Origin: Marinagarivorans algicola
GTDB lineage: Bacteria; Pseudomonadota; Gammaproteobacteria; Pseudomonadales; Cellvibrionaceae
Direction: 5' to 3'
NCBI RefSeq assembly: GCF_001292705.1
Contig: NZ_LGAK01000019.1
Location: 35,649 to 99,648, forward strand
Length of the DNA stretch: 64,000 bases
Shown: in pieces, positions 17,251-25,884 of the stretch
Layout: every line of letters begins with the position of its first letter
How positions within the stretch are numbered: position 1 is the stretch's first letter
Notes under the pieces: generated by a model
Seen by the model: the letters and a program-made list of their open reading frames with translations, nothing else
Told to the model about the DNA's origin: nothing
Database searches by the model: none
Position numbers and translations under genes: made by a program

Positions 17251-18860
17251 GGTTGGGCCTTTTGATAGCTCGAGCCCGATCGTAGGGCTGGCCCTGCGGC
17301 GTTAATAAAAAAGTGTACGGGTTTGATCGTTTGCGCGCAGCGGGTATCGAGTGCTGTGTGTGATCCGAGTTCAATAAAGCGCGCCATCAACTCAGGTATG
17401 CAGCCTAAACTCGAAACCCCATGATGACCGCCCTCTACTATGATGTGTCGGCTATTAGACATTTGCTGGCTAGCCCACTCGCCCCAAAATGCGGGGGTCA
17501 CTGGATCAAAGTGACCGGATAGCACTAATGTGGGTATGGCGCTATTAATTGGGGCAAATAGATCGGGCGGGGGCGAGATGGTTTGTAGGGTGTGACAGAT
17601 AGGGCTTAAATCGTTAAGAGCAGCAAAGGGCATGTGAGTTAGTGATGATATGTTCTGTCTGGCGATAGGGGGAGCGTGCCGATCTTCGGCACATAAAATA
17701 GCGGCGTGCATACCGTAATGCATACCGCTTTGGACACTGTCACTAGCTGCTTGAGCTAAATTAGCCAAATAGGTGAAGTGACCTTCGCCCGCTTGCTGTA
17801 TCGCTAAAGGCAGTAGTGCGGCTAGCTCTCGACTATAAAGTGCAAAACGTACCCAGTTAGCCACTCGTGCAGCAGTCACGGTGACAGGGGTTACTTTTGT
17901 GGTACGCGGGTGGCTGAACGAGGCCTGTACAGGCTTGCCGGTGAGGTCTTTGAGTAGTTGCTGCCAGACAGAAGTTAAATCGCCAAACGCATGCGAGCAT
18001 TGAGGCTGCTTGGTGCACGCTTCAAAAAGGTTTTTTAAGGCAATGCCGGCATCGTATTCAGCATAGCGAGGCAGTGCGATAGCCGCCGGTGCAACCCCGT
18101 CCAAGATCACTGTACGTGCGGTGGCAGGATATTGGTGCTGATAGGCCATGGCGACGCGCGTTCCGTAAGAGCTACCCCACAGGTTGAGGCTGTCATAACC
18201 CAGAGCTTGGCGTACGGCTTCTATATCATGGGCCGCTTGCATTGTGTTGATGTGTATCAGAGCTTGGGCTGAATACTCTTTTGCGCATTGCTCCAGTGTA
18301 CTGTGGATGTGAGCGATTTGTTGCTGTTGAGGCCATTGTGGATGGCTGTCGCCGGCGGCAGCACAGGTAAAGGGTTGTGTTTTACCTGTACCGCGCTGAT
18401 CAATAAAAAGAATATCACGTTCTTTTTGTACATCACTAAAAAAGCCTAAATATTGCCAGGCGAGACTGACAGCTGAAGTGCCTGGACCGCCAGTAATCAC
18501 AATCAGCGGGTTATTTTGAGGCGTGCTCAGCGCACGAGCTCTTAAGATATTTAATGTTGTGCTGCCTGAAGGAGATTGAAGGGTGATTTGGGCGCATTGT
18601 GCGCCATAAAAGGCGGTACCGTGAATACTGCTGTTGCAGCGAGTAAAGTGTGGCAAGGTTGAGGCGGGCTTTTTGGCCGGAGCCATTGCTAAAGACGCTC
18701 CACTGCTACTTAATTGCAGGAGTACGATGAGCCAAAGGAGTAAACGCCTGATGATTGAGAGTTGAAGTACGAAGAGTTTCAATACAAAGGGCCCGATTAC
18801 GTTTTTCCAAAAGGCAGTTCTTCTGAGTGCCGTTCTTTTTATAGCTGTAGTATTTATCAT
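17247..18860 (-). CDS. Alpha/beta hydrolase, TAP-type (tripeptidyl/prolyl aminopeptidase-like)
   Basis: A 537-aa exported alpha/beta hydrolase. After a basic N-terminus a membrane segment (LLLWLIVLLQLSSSGASLAMA, about 40-60) acts as signal peptide or anchor. The catalytic triad is visible: Ser in GSSYGTR, Asp in GHFDPVTP and His in GGHHGVS; the oxyanion region is ITGGPGTSA and IDQRGTGKT is also present. The C-terminal part matches the TAP-like cap. Family members cleave N-terminal tri- or aminoacyl groups from peptides in the periplasm or outside. Overlapping the NatAB-like genes suggests the exporter and the peptidase work together, an inference. Confidence 0.87.
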   Translation of the reverse strand: MINTTAIKRTALRRTAFWKNVIGPFVLKLFVLQLSIIRRLLLWLIVLLQLSSSGASLAMAPAKKPASTLPHFTRCNSSIHGTAFYGAQCAQITLQSPSGSTTLNILRARALSTPQNNPLIVITGGPGTSAVSLAWQYLGFFSDVQKERDILFIDQRGTGKTQPFTCAAAGDSHPQWPQQQQIAHIHSTLEQCAKEYSAQALIHINTMQAAHDIEAVRQALGYDSLNLWGSSYGTRVAMAYQHQYPATARTVILDGVAPAAIALPRYAEYDAGIALKNLFEACTKQPQCSHAFGDLTSVWQQLLKDLTGKPVQASFSHPRTTKVTPVTVTAARVANWVRFALYSRELAALLPLAIQQAGEGHFTYLANLAQAASDSVQSGMHYGMHAAILCAEDRHAPPIARQNISSLTHMPFAALNDLSPICHTLQTISPPPDLFAPINSAIPTLVLSGHFDPVTPAFWGEWASQQMSNSRHIIVEGGHHGVSSLGCIPELMARFIELGSHTALDTRCAQTIKPVHFFINAAGPALRSGSSYQKAQP

Positions 18861-19159
18861 TAAGTCAGGATACTGTAAAAGTGACGGTTTTTAGTGTGCA
18901 GCTGTTTGATGTGTTCTTTTGCCTGCGCCTCAACAGCGATGTTTAATGGCAATGTTTAATGGCGATATTGATCATTAGTATAAACGCCACCCAAGAGAAT
19001 GCGAAGAGGCGTGTTGAGTCTGTATTGAAAGAGGGCATGAGATCAGTGGCGTTGACCCCCTATCTGGGTAATGTACTTATAACGTATTTATAGCACTCAT
19101 ACATTTGAGTGAACGGGTCGTACACTCTGCTTAACGATCGATAACTGGAACTAAAGAAT
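18861..19159. other. Divergent intergenic region, TAP hydrolase / DUF3833
   Basis: A 299-base region between divergent genes. It contains a short tandem repeat of the phrase TTTAATGGC (18950-18963). No promoter was convincing. Confidence 0.4.
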
Positions 19160-19711
19160 ATGTTGTGTCAAATCGTAAAAGTGGCGCCATGGTGTGTGGC
19201 GAGCATCGCCTTTGTTGTCTTGTTAGGGGCGTGCTCGCCTATCACGGTGAATGATTACAAAGATAAAACACCGAAGCTAAATGTCGAAACCTTCTTTGAG
19301 GGGCGTTTATCAGCTCATGGGGTTGTGAAAAATCGTTCAGGTAAAGTCATTAGGCACTTTAATGCAAAAATTCATGCCCGTTGGGATAACGGTATAGGCA
19401 CGCTGGATGAGTACTTTGTGTTTGATGATGGTGAGCAACAACAGCGCATATGGACGCTAACCCCCGATGGTGCGCAGCGTTATATTGCCACTGCCGGTGA
19501 CGTTGTTGGCCCCAGTACCATGCGCATTGCTGGTAACAGCCTGTTCTTAAATTATGTTTTACAGGTGCCTTATAATGGCAAAATCATTGATGTTGCGGTC
19601 GATGATCGTATGTACCTCGTAGATGCTGTGACATTGCTGAATGAATCGGTTATGACGAAGTGGGGATTTAAAGTAGGCGAGGTGCTATTGGTCATTAAGA
19701 AGTTACCGTAG
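19160..19711 (+). CDS. DUF3833 family lipoprotein
   Basis: A 183-aa lipoprotein with lipobox LLGACS (Cys25) and the DUF3833 domain through the rest: NVETFFEGRLSAHGVV, then ARWDNGIGTLDEYFVFDDGE and MYLVDAVTLLNESVMTKWGFKVGEV, which match the family well. Function is unknown for the family; related genes often sit beside outer-membrane and cyclopropane fatty acid genes. It is transcribed alone here, divergent from the TAP hydrolase and convergent with moaA. Confidence 0.85.
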   Translation: MLCQIVKVAPWCVASIAFVVLLGACSPITVNDYKDKTPKLNVETFFEGRLSAHGVVKNRSGKVIRHFNAKIHARWDNGIGTLDEYFVFDDGEQQQRIWTLTPDGAQRYIATAGDVVGPSTMRIAGNSLFLNYVLQVPYNGKIIDVAVDDRMYLVDAVTLLNESVMTKWGFKVGEVLLVIKKLP

Positions 19712-19807
19712 CCAATGCGCCAAAAACCAGTGTAAATAAACGACTAACAAGGTCGTTCACATACGCCGCGGTTTTTCGTTGACGTTGCACTGGTTCATGA
19801 TGCACAG

Positions 19808-20809
19808 CTAACCTCCGGTACTATTCATAAAGCGAATAATCTGAGGGGCTTCGGGGTCATTAAAGTGGTGCTTTTCTGGCTTTAAATGCAAGGATGCGGT
19901 GATGAAGTCTTTAAGCCGTTTCGTATCATTGGGGTACTCTCGTATGGCTTGTCGTAAATCAATACTGTGTTCATTACCCAAGCAAAAGAGTAAACGTCCC
20001 TCAGCGGTTAACCTGACTCTATTGCAATCGGCGCAAAAATTATTGCTGTGAGGCGAAATAAACCCCACTTTTGAGTGTGACCCTAGAATGGACCAGTACC
20101 GTGAGGGGCCACCCGTACGGTGAGATGATGGCGCCAGCGTGAACTCTTCTTCAATCATGCGCTTAATGGTAGCGCTGCTCATAAACGCGTCGGCTCTGTT
20201 GTGTGCCGTTGTATTACCTAGGGGCATTTCTTCAATAAAGCTAATATCAAGACCTTTGCTAACGGCATAGTGCGTCAGAGGTAAGACGGCATTATCATTT
20301 TGGCCCTGTAAAATAACTGCGTTTAGTTTAATTTTTTTGAAATTTTGAGCGATGGCGCAATCAATACCGCGAAGTACGTTGTGGAGTGTTCCTGTCCGAG
20401 TTAGGGTTTTAAACGCCGCGCTATCTAGGGTATCTAGGCTGATATTAATTCTTTGAATGCCCGCTGTTTTTAACGTGTGCGCAAAGTGCTCGAGGCGGTT
20501 GCCGTTGGTGGTTATGGTATAGTCTTCGAGCAATTTTTGACGATTAATTTTCAGTAACAGTTTATCTATATCTTTTCTGATTAAGGGTTCGCCACCGGTT
20601 ATACGCAGCTTTTTAACTCCCAGAGCTAAAAATGTTTCAATAATAAAGTGCGTCTCTTCAAGGGTCAGTAATTGCGATTTTGGCACAAAGGTCATATCCT
20701 CTGCCATGCAATAGGTGCATCTGAAATCACAACGATCAGTCACCGACACTCTAAGGTAGTCGATTTTGCGGCCAAAGGGGTCTATAAGTTCGGAGGGTGT
20801 TATATGCAT
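19808..20809 (-). CDS. moaA: GTP 3',8-cyclase MoaA (molybdenum cofactor biosynthesis)
   Basis: A 333-aa radical-SAM enzyme that converts GTP to (8S)-3',8-cyclo-7,8-dihydroguanosine triphosphate, the first step of molybdopterin synthesis. The N-terminal [4Fe-4S] motif is CDFRCTYC, the SAM-binding ITGGEPL follows, and the second cluster is formed by CADCNRVRLT plus the later Cys in LLFCLG. The last two residues are the essential Gly-Gly. No other moa/moe gene is in the window. The name MoaA fits better than other radical-SAM enzymes because both clusters and the GG tail are present. Confidence 0.96.
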   Translation of the reverse strand: MHITPSELIDPFGRKIDYLRVSVTDRCDFRCTYCMAEDMTFVPKSQLLTLEETHFIIETFLALGVKKLRITGGEPLIRKDIDKLLLKINRQKLLEDYTITTNGNRLEHFAHTLKTAGIQRINISLDTLDSAAFKTLTRTGTLHNVLRGIDCAIAQNFKKIKLNAVILQGQNDNAVLPLTHYAVSKGLDISFIEEMPLGNTTAHNRADAFMSSATIKRMIEEEFTLAPSSHRTGGPSRYWSILGSHSKVGFISPHSNNFCADCNRVRLTAEGRLLFCLGNEHSIDLRQAIREYPNDTKRLKDFITASLHLKPEKHHFNDPEAPQIIRFMNSTGG

Positions 20810-20937
20810 ATCGTTATTATCCCCTAGTTTGAGGCTTTGACCAATGAGTATTTCTGAGTCTTTATGATGGGTTTTACTGCTTAGGCGGATTTTTCTACGC
20901 TATCAAGGTGTTATCTTCAAGATTTTAGGAGCTGAAT

Positions 20938-21630
20938 GTGTTTGTAGGGATCGGAGTAAGTAAAGAGACCCATGAGTTTAAGTTTGGTTTATTGCTCGCA
21001 TGTTTATTCGGCGCAATTTTAATACCCCCTTACTTTGAGGGCCAAGCCTTATTTGATGTGGCTTGGAAAGTGGTTTTTTCGTTGGTTTTATTGGCCGCAA
21101 TGTATTCGGTGACAGGGCGTCATACTTACCTGATACCATCGGCCTTTTTACTGGTGCCCACTGTCTCAACGGTTTGGTTTGACCACTTCAGTGTCGATAA
21201 TCACACAGCCTTTTACTTGGATAACATAACATCCATCGCGTTCTTAGGCTTTATTTGTTTTCATTTACTTCGCCATATTCTGAATGCTAAAACAGTCACG
21301 ACTAATGTTATTTACGCGTCAATGTGCGTGTACTTAATGCTTGGACTGATTTGGGCGGCGATTTATGCCAATATCCATCTTTTTTATGGGGAGGCTTTTG
21401 TGTCGATGTCAGGCTTAGATATGAACAGTATTGCCAGCTATAAAGTAATGGGCTTTTTTACTTATTACAGCATGATCACTATGTCGACACTGGGGTATGG
21501 TGATATTGTGCCAGTCAATAAAGTGGCTCAAGCTTGGGCCTCGGTACAAGCGATGGTAGGGCAGTTTTATATCGCTGTCATTATGGCGCGATTAGTCAGC
21601 TTACATGCTCGTGATAGTACCGACACCTAA
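20938..21630 (+). CDS. Potassium channel family protein (ion channel pore domain)
   Basis: A 230-aa membrane protein with about six hydrophobic segments; the last two flank a pore loop with the filter STLGYGDIVP, the canonical K+ selectivity sequence. It has no RCK/TrkA-N domain after the pore, which ends soon after the last helix. The start is a GTG at 20938 with AGGA 7 bases upstream. It probably conducts K+ across the inner membrane; gating signal unknown. Confidence 0.85.
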   Translation: MFVGIGVSKETHEFKFGLLLACLFGAILIPPYFEGQALFDVAWKVVFSLVLLAAMYSVTGRHTYLIPSAFLLVPTVSTVWFDHFSVDNHTAFYLDNITSIAFLGFICFHLLRHILNAKTVTTNVIYASMCVYLMLGLIWAAIYANIHLFYGEAFVSMSGLDMNSIASYKVMGFFTYYSMITMSTLGYGDIVPVNKVAQAWASVQAMVGQFYIAVIMARLVSLHARDSTDT

Positions 21631-21631
21631 T

Positions 21632-21674
21632 AAAAGCCCACTGGGTACTCAATAGCGATACCCAGTGGGCTTTA
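21632..21674. terminator. Bidirectional terminator between channel and diguanylate cyclase genes
   Basis: AAAGCCCACTGGGTA pairs with TACCCAGTGGGCTTT, a 15-base perfect stem with an 11-base loop, between two convergent genes. Confidence 0.9.
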
Positions 21675-21714
21675 GGTGTATCTGCAAGTCGTATGTGCAA
21701 GGTCTGTTTCTGAG

Positions 21715-22614
21715 TTAGCCTATAACGGCGCAGTTACGGCCCTGTCTTTTAGCGTTGTATAGCAGCTTGTCAGCCTTTTGTATTAATGATTCAAAGTGGT
21801 TTTCACAAGAGAGCTGTGCGACACCTAAGCTAACCGTAATGCGGAAAGAATACTCTTGGTAAAACAGGCGCGTTTGCTCACATTGTTGACGAATGCGCTC
21901 TGCAATAATTTTGGCACCTTGAATGTCTGCTTCAGGGCAGCAAACGGCAAACTCTTCACCGCCTAAGCGGCCTACAATATCTGATTCTCTCACAATACTT
22001 CTACAGCATTCAGCAAGGCTCACCAGTGCGATATCGCCTGCGGCATGGCCAAATTGATCGTTGACACATTTAAACTCATCAATATCTAACATGATCACTG
22101 ACAGTTCGCGGTCATAGCGTTGGGCGCGTGCAAATTCGGCATGGCTTTGAGAGAAGAAATGCCGGCGATTGTAAACATGTGTGAGGGAGTCGGTAGAGGC
22201 CAGTTGTTGCAGCTCGGTATTAGAGCGTTCAAGTGCAAGTTCGCGGCGACTAATCGTCAGCACCGATCTGATCCGAGCAGCAAGAATAGTCGGGTTGATC
22301 GGCTCAAGTACACATTCATGAGCGCCTAAATCTAGGCTGTAGATCAAGGTTTTAGGGTCACTGCATGAAGCCAAAACAATTACCGGTATGCTTTTTGTTT
22401 TGGTGGCAGACTTGAGTTCAATCAGTGTATTAATTGTCTGATCTTGCCAGTTATCGACCATCAATAAAATAATATTGGGTGTCTGAGCTTGGCAGTTGGC
22501 CATGCAGGGGCGGCCAGGTTTAGTTGTTGCGGCGTGATAGCCTTCTTGCTGCAGATAAAACTCCGTATTTTTGGCGCGCTCTACATTTTGATCAACCACT
22601 AGTGCCCTTGTCAT
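21715..22614 (-). CDS. Diguanylate cyclase with degenerate receiver domain
   Basis: A 299-aa cytoplasmic protein with an N-terminal receiver-like domain (about 1-120) and a C-terminal GGDEF domain (about 135-299) that makes cyclic di-GMP from GTP. The active-site loop is GGEEF and the inhibitory I-site RESD lies exactly five residues before it, so product inhibition is likely. In the receiver the phospho-acceptor position of ILLDV is methionine (IILLMVDNW), so normal phosphorylation is doubtful. AGGA is 6 bases before the ATG. Confidence 0.92.
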   Translation of the reverse strand: MTRALVVDQNVERAKNTEFYLQQEGYHAATTKPGRPCMANCQAQTPNIILLMVDNWQDQTINTLIELKSATKTKSIPVIVLASCSDPKTLIYSLDLGAHECVLEPINPTILAARIRSVLTISRRELALERSNTELQQLASTDSLTHVYNRRHFFSQSHAEFARAQRYDRELSVIMLDIDEFKCVNDQFGHAAGDIALVSLAECCRSIVRESDIVGRLGGEEFAVCCPEADIQGAKIIAERIRQQCEQTRLFYQEYSFRITVSLGVAQLSCENHFESLIQKADKLLYNAKRQGRNCAVIG

Positions 22615-22717
22615 AGCATTTCCTGCTGATTTAATTTTGGCCCAATTTGATTATAGGAACTATTAAGGATTCTGCTGTTTTTTTTAGACTTTTTTTGACA
22701 CTTATTGACGATTTAAA

Positions 22718-22754
22718 AAAAAGGCTTTTAACTCGTTGAGTTAAAAGCCTTTTT
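22718..22754. terminator. Strong hairpin terminator
   Basis: A 17-base perfect stem (AAAAAGGCTTTTAACTC with its complement) and a three-base loop. It lies downstream of the 67-aa minus-strand gene and upstream of the diguanylate cyclase gene, and so most likely ends the nrdB transcript. Confidence 0.85.
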
Positions 22755-22833
22755 AGGTATTTCTATAGTCAATCTATAATCAAATTTGGTAGCGAATAAG
22801 ATAGCGATCATGCGCTATCGAGCAAAAATTTGC

Positions 22834-23037
22834 TCAGTGTAAAACCCGAGAGGGTGAGGCGTCGGCTAGCAATGTTTTTTTTGCGGCCTCTTGAGCGGCT
22901 ACTTTATCAATCATTTTGTTAAGTTTGGTAATGGTTTGATGCAAAGCTGTAATCGCGTGCTCTAAATCATTGTTTGGAGCGGGTATGCTTTGCTCCCGTC
23001 TTTCTACCGCTTTATGGTTGTTTTTATAGCGACCCAT
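22834..23037 (-). CDS. Small conserved-looking protein, unknown function
   Basis: A 67-aa basic protein starting MGRYKNNHKAVERREQ. The ATG at 23037 has GAGGGGG 7 bases upstream, which outweighs a TTG start ten codons earlier. The middle is an amphipathic helix (ITALHQTITKLNKMIDKVAAQE) that could form a coiled coil. It begins 61 bases after nrdB on the same strand and shares its terminator, so it may be co-transcribed with nrdB. No family recognised. Confidence 0.6.
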   Translation of the reverse strand: MGRYKNNHKAVERREQSIPAPNNDLEHAITALHQTITKLNKMIDKVAAQEAAKKTLLADASPSRVLH

Positions 23038-23098
23038 ACTCGTTCCCCCTCTCGTTACTTTTGCCAATTAGCGCCAACCATTTGGACCCGACTGTTAC

Positions 23099-24346
23099 TT
23101 AATCCCAGCTTAGCGCACCGCCTGTTTGGTATTCGATGACGCGCGTTTCAAAAAAGTTCTTTTCTTTGCGTAAATCCATAATTTCACTCATCCAAGGGAA
23201 TGGATTCTTGGCGCCAGGATAGGCTTCGGGTAGGCCAATCTGTGCCAATCTACGGTTTGCAATAAAGTGCAGGTATTCTTCCATGATGCTGGCATTCATG
23301 CCGAGTACGCCGCGCGGCATTGTGTCACGTGCATAGTTAATTTCGAGCTCGGTACCTTCTAAAATCATCTGGGTGATCTCGGTGACAAATTCAGGCGTCC
23401 AGAGGTGTGGGTTTTCTAATTTAATCTGGTTAATGACGTCAATACCAAAATTTAAATGCATCGATTCATCGCGCAAAATATACTGGAACTGCTCGGCAAC
23501 ACCAGTCATTTTGTTGCGTCGACCCATAGACAGAATTTGGGTGAAACCGCAGTAGAAGAATATTCCCTCGGTAACTACATAAAATCCAATTAAATTACGC
23601 AGTAATTCTTGATCGGTTTCAGGGGTGCCGGTTTTAAAGGTGGGCTCACTGATGCCGCTGGTATGGGCGATGCTCCACGCGGCTTTTTTGGCGATGGAGG
23701 GTACTTCGCGGTACATATTAAACACTTCGCCCTCATCCATACCCAGCGATTCAATACAATATTGGTAGGCGTGTGTATGAATCGCCTCTTCAAAGGCTTG
23801 GCGCAATAAGTATTGACGCGCTTCGGGGCAGGTAATATGACGATAAATAGCTAATACTAAATTATTGGCGACCAATGAGTCGGCTGTTGAAAAGTAACCC
23901 AGTGAACGCATAACAATTCGACGCTCGTCATCACTCAGACCTTCTGGGTTTTTCCAAGTGGCGACATCTTGCGTCATGTTGATTTCTTGTGGCATCCAGT
24001 GATTGGCGCAGCCATCGAGATATTTTTGCCAAGCCCATTCATATTTGAAGGGCACCAGCTGGTTGAGGTCAGCGCGGCAGTTGATCATACGCTTATCATC
24101 AACTTGAATGCGTTGTGATCCTAGGTTGAGTTCCTCAATGCCCGGCGTAGGGTCGAGATTGGCAATGGCTGCTTTGGCCGCTTTTACCGCGTCGGTCAGG
24201 GGCGCGGCATTAGCAGGTTCTGGGGCCTGCTTTGCTAATTCTGGGTTCTCATGTACTTTGGGCGCAGCGTGTGCGGTAGCTTGTCTTGGTGCGCTTGGTT
24301 GTTCTATGGTGGTGACATCTTCGTCGTATTCGTCCCAGCTTAGCAT
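23099..24346 (-). CDS. nrdB: Ribonucleoside-diphosphate reductase class Ia, beta subunit (NrdB)
   Basis: A 415-aa radical-bearing small subunit. The di-iron ligands and tyrosyl radical are visible: EEAIHTHAY carries the Glu, His and radical Tyr, and [10 protein letters not shown] carries the second Glu-x2-His. With NrdA it reduces ribonucleotides to deoxyribonucleotides for DNA synthesis. It has an N-terminal extension of about 85 Ala/Pro-rich residues. The start (MLSWDEYDE) resembles the C-terminal tail (GGALSWD), the tail being the segment that normally docks into NrdA. nrdA is not adjacent: the upstream gene is on the other strand. A NrdR box lies about 150 bases upstream. Confidence 0.95.
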   Translation of the reverse strand: MLSWDEYDEDVTTIEQPSAPRQATAHAAPKVHENPELAKQAPEPANAAPLTDAVKAAKAAIANLDPTPGIEELNLGSQRIQVDDKRMINCRADLNQLVPFKYEWAWQKYLDGCANHWMPQEINMTQDVATWKNPEGLSDDERRIVMRSLGYFSTADSLVANNLVLAIYRHITCPEARQYLLRQAFEEAIHTHAYQYCIESLGMDEGEVFNMYREVPSIAKKAAWSIAHTSGISEPTFKTGTPETDQELLRNLIGFYVVTEGIFFYCGFTQILSMGRRNKMTGVAEQFQYILRDESMHLNFGIDVINQIKLENPHLWTPEFVTEITQMILEGTELEINYARDTMPRGVLGMNASIMEEYLHFIANRRLAQIGLPEAYPGAKNPFPWMSEIMDLRKEKNFFETRVIEYQTGGALSWD

Positions 24347-24497
24347 AATGGTTACCCGTGTTGACCTAATGTATTAAATTTCTTATACGTGACTCAGATG
24401 AAAAGGTGTCAATTTTTTTACTAAAAACGCGATGATCACTGGCTGCGTCACTGTTAGTTGATGATACAGTCAGCAATATAGTCATCTGCGCAATAAA

Positions 24498-24513
24498 ACA
24501 CAATATATAGTGT
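24498..24513 (-). promoter_or_regulatory. NrdR box upstream of nrdB
   Basis: ACACAATATATAGTGT matches the NrdR consensus acaCwAtATaTwGtgt at every defined base and is a near-perfect palindrome. NrdR is the ATP/dATP-sensing repressor of ribonucleotide reductase genes. Boxes usually come in pairs about 31 bases apart; only weak partial matches are seen on each side (around 24471-24486 and 24529-24544). Confidence 0.8.
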
Positions 24514-24645
24514 GTAAAAAAAAACAAAGCACTAGATGTGCACTTTGAGCGCACAGGTTATCCACAGACCTACCATTTTAAATGATTGCTAGCGCGTATG
24601 AGTGAGAGGATTATGCAATAATGCCTGCTGTTATGGGGGAGTGAA

Positions 24646-25269
24646 ATGGTACCAATTTTATATTCATTTAGGCGTTGCCCTTATGCCATGCGCGCGCGCC
24701 TTTCTTTGCTGCATTGCAATATGCCTTATGAGCATCGTGAAATTTTGTTAAAGGCTAAACCTGCCGCGCTACTTGCGGCATCACCAAAAGGTACTGTGCC
24801 TGTGTTGCTGACACACGATGCAGATACGGGGGTAATCGACGAAAGTATTGATATTATGCGCTGGGTTTATTGTCAGCAAGGCATAGCAACCATGTGCGGT
24901 CAGGCGTGCGAGGCTTTGATTACTCGTAATGACCAAGAATTTAAATATTGGCTCGATCGCTATAAGTATGCTGAGCGCCATCCTGAATTAACGCTCGAGC
25001 AATCGCGAGCCAAAGCGGTATGTTTTATCGAGGCGCTTGAGGCGCGGTTGGCGCAGAATGATTTTTTGAGTGGTGATGTTGAGGGCTTTGTGGATTATGC
25101 CATTATGCCTTTTGTTCGACAGTTTGCCGCCGTCGACAGTGTATGGTTTGACGCGCAGCATTGGCCGCGAACGCAATACTGGTTAGCCCGTTTGTGCGCT
25201 AGTACATTGTTTGAGCGTGTAATGACTAAACACCCGCTATGGAAGCCAGAAGATACCGTAAATGATTGA
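24646..25269 (+). CDS. Glutathione S-transferase-like protein
   Basis: A 207-aa cytoplasmic protein with an N-terminal thioredoxin-fold GST domain: LYSFRRCPYAMRARLSL gives the active-site Cys, SPKGTVPVLL the cis-Pro loop and VIDESIDIMRWV the Glu-Ser glutathione-binding motif. The C-terminal helical domain is present but divergent. A CPYA active site suggests thiol-transfer or glutaredoxin-2-like activity rather than classical conjugation. The last 8 bases overlap the DUF1415 gene. Confidence 0.85.
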   Translation: MVPILYSFRRCPYAMRARLSLLHCNMPYEHREILLKAKPAALLAASPKGTVPVLLTHDADTGVIDESIDIMRWVYCQQGIATMCGQACEALITRNDQEFKYWLDRYKYAERHPELTLEQSRAKAVCFIEALEARLAQNDFLSGDVEGFVDYAIMPFVRQFAAVDSVWFDAQHWPRTQYWLARLCASTLFERVMTKHPLWKPEDTVND

Positions 25270-25828
25270 TATCGATAAAATACAAAAGCAAACCCAGCAG
25301 TGGTTTGAGCAGGTAGTACTAGGGCTCAATTTATGCCCTTTTGCGCATGTACCGGCAAAAGAGGGGCGCGTGCGTTTTTGCGTATTAGAAGTGCCTGATG
25401 AGCGGGGTTTGTTGATGCTATTAGAGCGTGAGCTCAATCGCTTACGGTGTGTACCAGCGACAGAGCTTGAAACCACTATTATTATTGCTCCTAAAGGCTT
25501 TGATGACTTTTTTTATTATATGACAGTCATTGAGTATTTGGCGCAATGGCTCGCCCAAGAGGGCTGGGAAGGTGAGGTGCAAATTGCGAGTTTTCACCCG
25601 GAATATCAGTTTGCTCATACACAGCCAGGGGATAGAGAAAACCTCACGAATTGCTCGCCCTACCCTTTGTTTCATTTGATTCGAGAGGCGAGCTTAACGC
25701 GCGTGATTGACCAAGGTGCTGATACCGCGGCAATCCCCGAACGTAACATTGCCACCATCGAGGCATTGCCACAGCAAGAATGTCTTAAGCTTTTCCCTTA
25801 TGTCGAAGCTCTGTTGTGTAAACGTTAA
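25262..25828 (+). CDS. DUF1415 family protein
   Basis: A 188-aa cytoplasmic protein of the DUF1415 family. The family blocks are clear: VLGLNLCPFA near residue 20, ELETTIIIAPKGFDDF, QIASFHPEYQFAHTQPGD and NCSPYPLFHLIREASLTRV. The conserved Cys, His and Glu residues suggest a metal or catalytic centre, but no function is known. Translation is coupled to the GST-like gene by an 8-base overlap, so they may act together in redox or thiol metabolism. Confidence 0.9.
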   Translation: MIDIDKIQKQTQQWFEQVVLGLNLCPFAHVPAKEGRVRFCVLEVPDERGLLMLLERELNRLRCVPATELETTIIIAPKGFDDFFYYMTVIEYLAQWLAQEGWEGEVQIASFHPEYQFAHTQPGDRENLTNCSPYPLFHLIREASLTRVIDQGADTAAIPERNIATIEALPQQECLKLFPYVEALLCKR

Positions 25829-25884
25829 TCGTTAAACTGGGCTATGACACATCTATTGCGTGATTCTAATAGCCCATATATTCG

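Noticed and set aside
24471..24544. Second NrdR box flanking the good one
   Set aside because: The two partial matches each lack one half of the palindrome and one has the wrong spacing.
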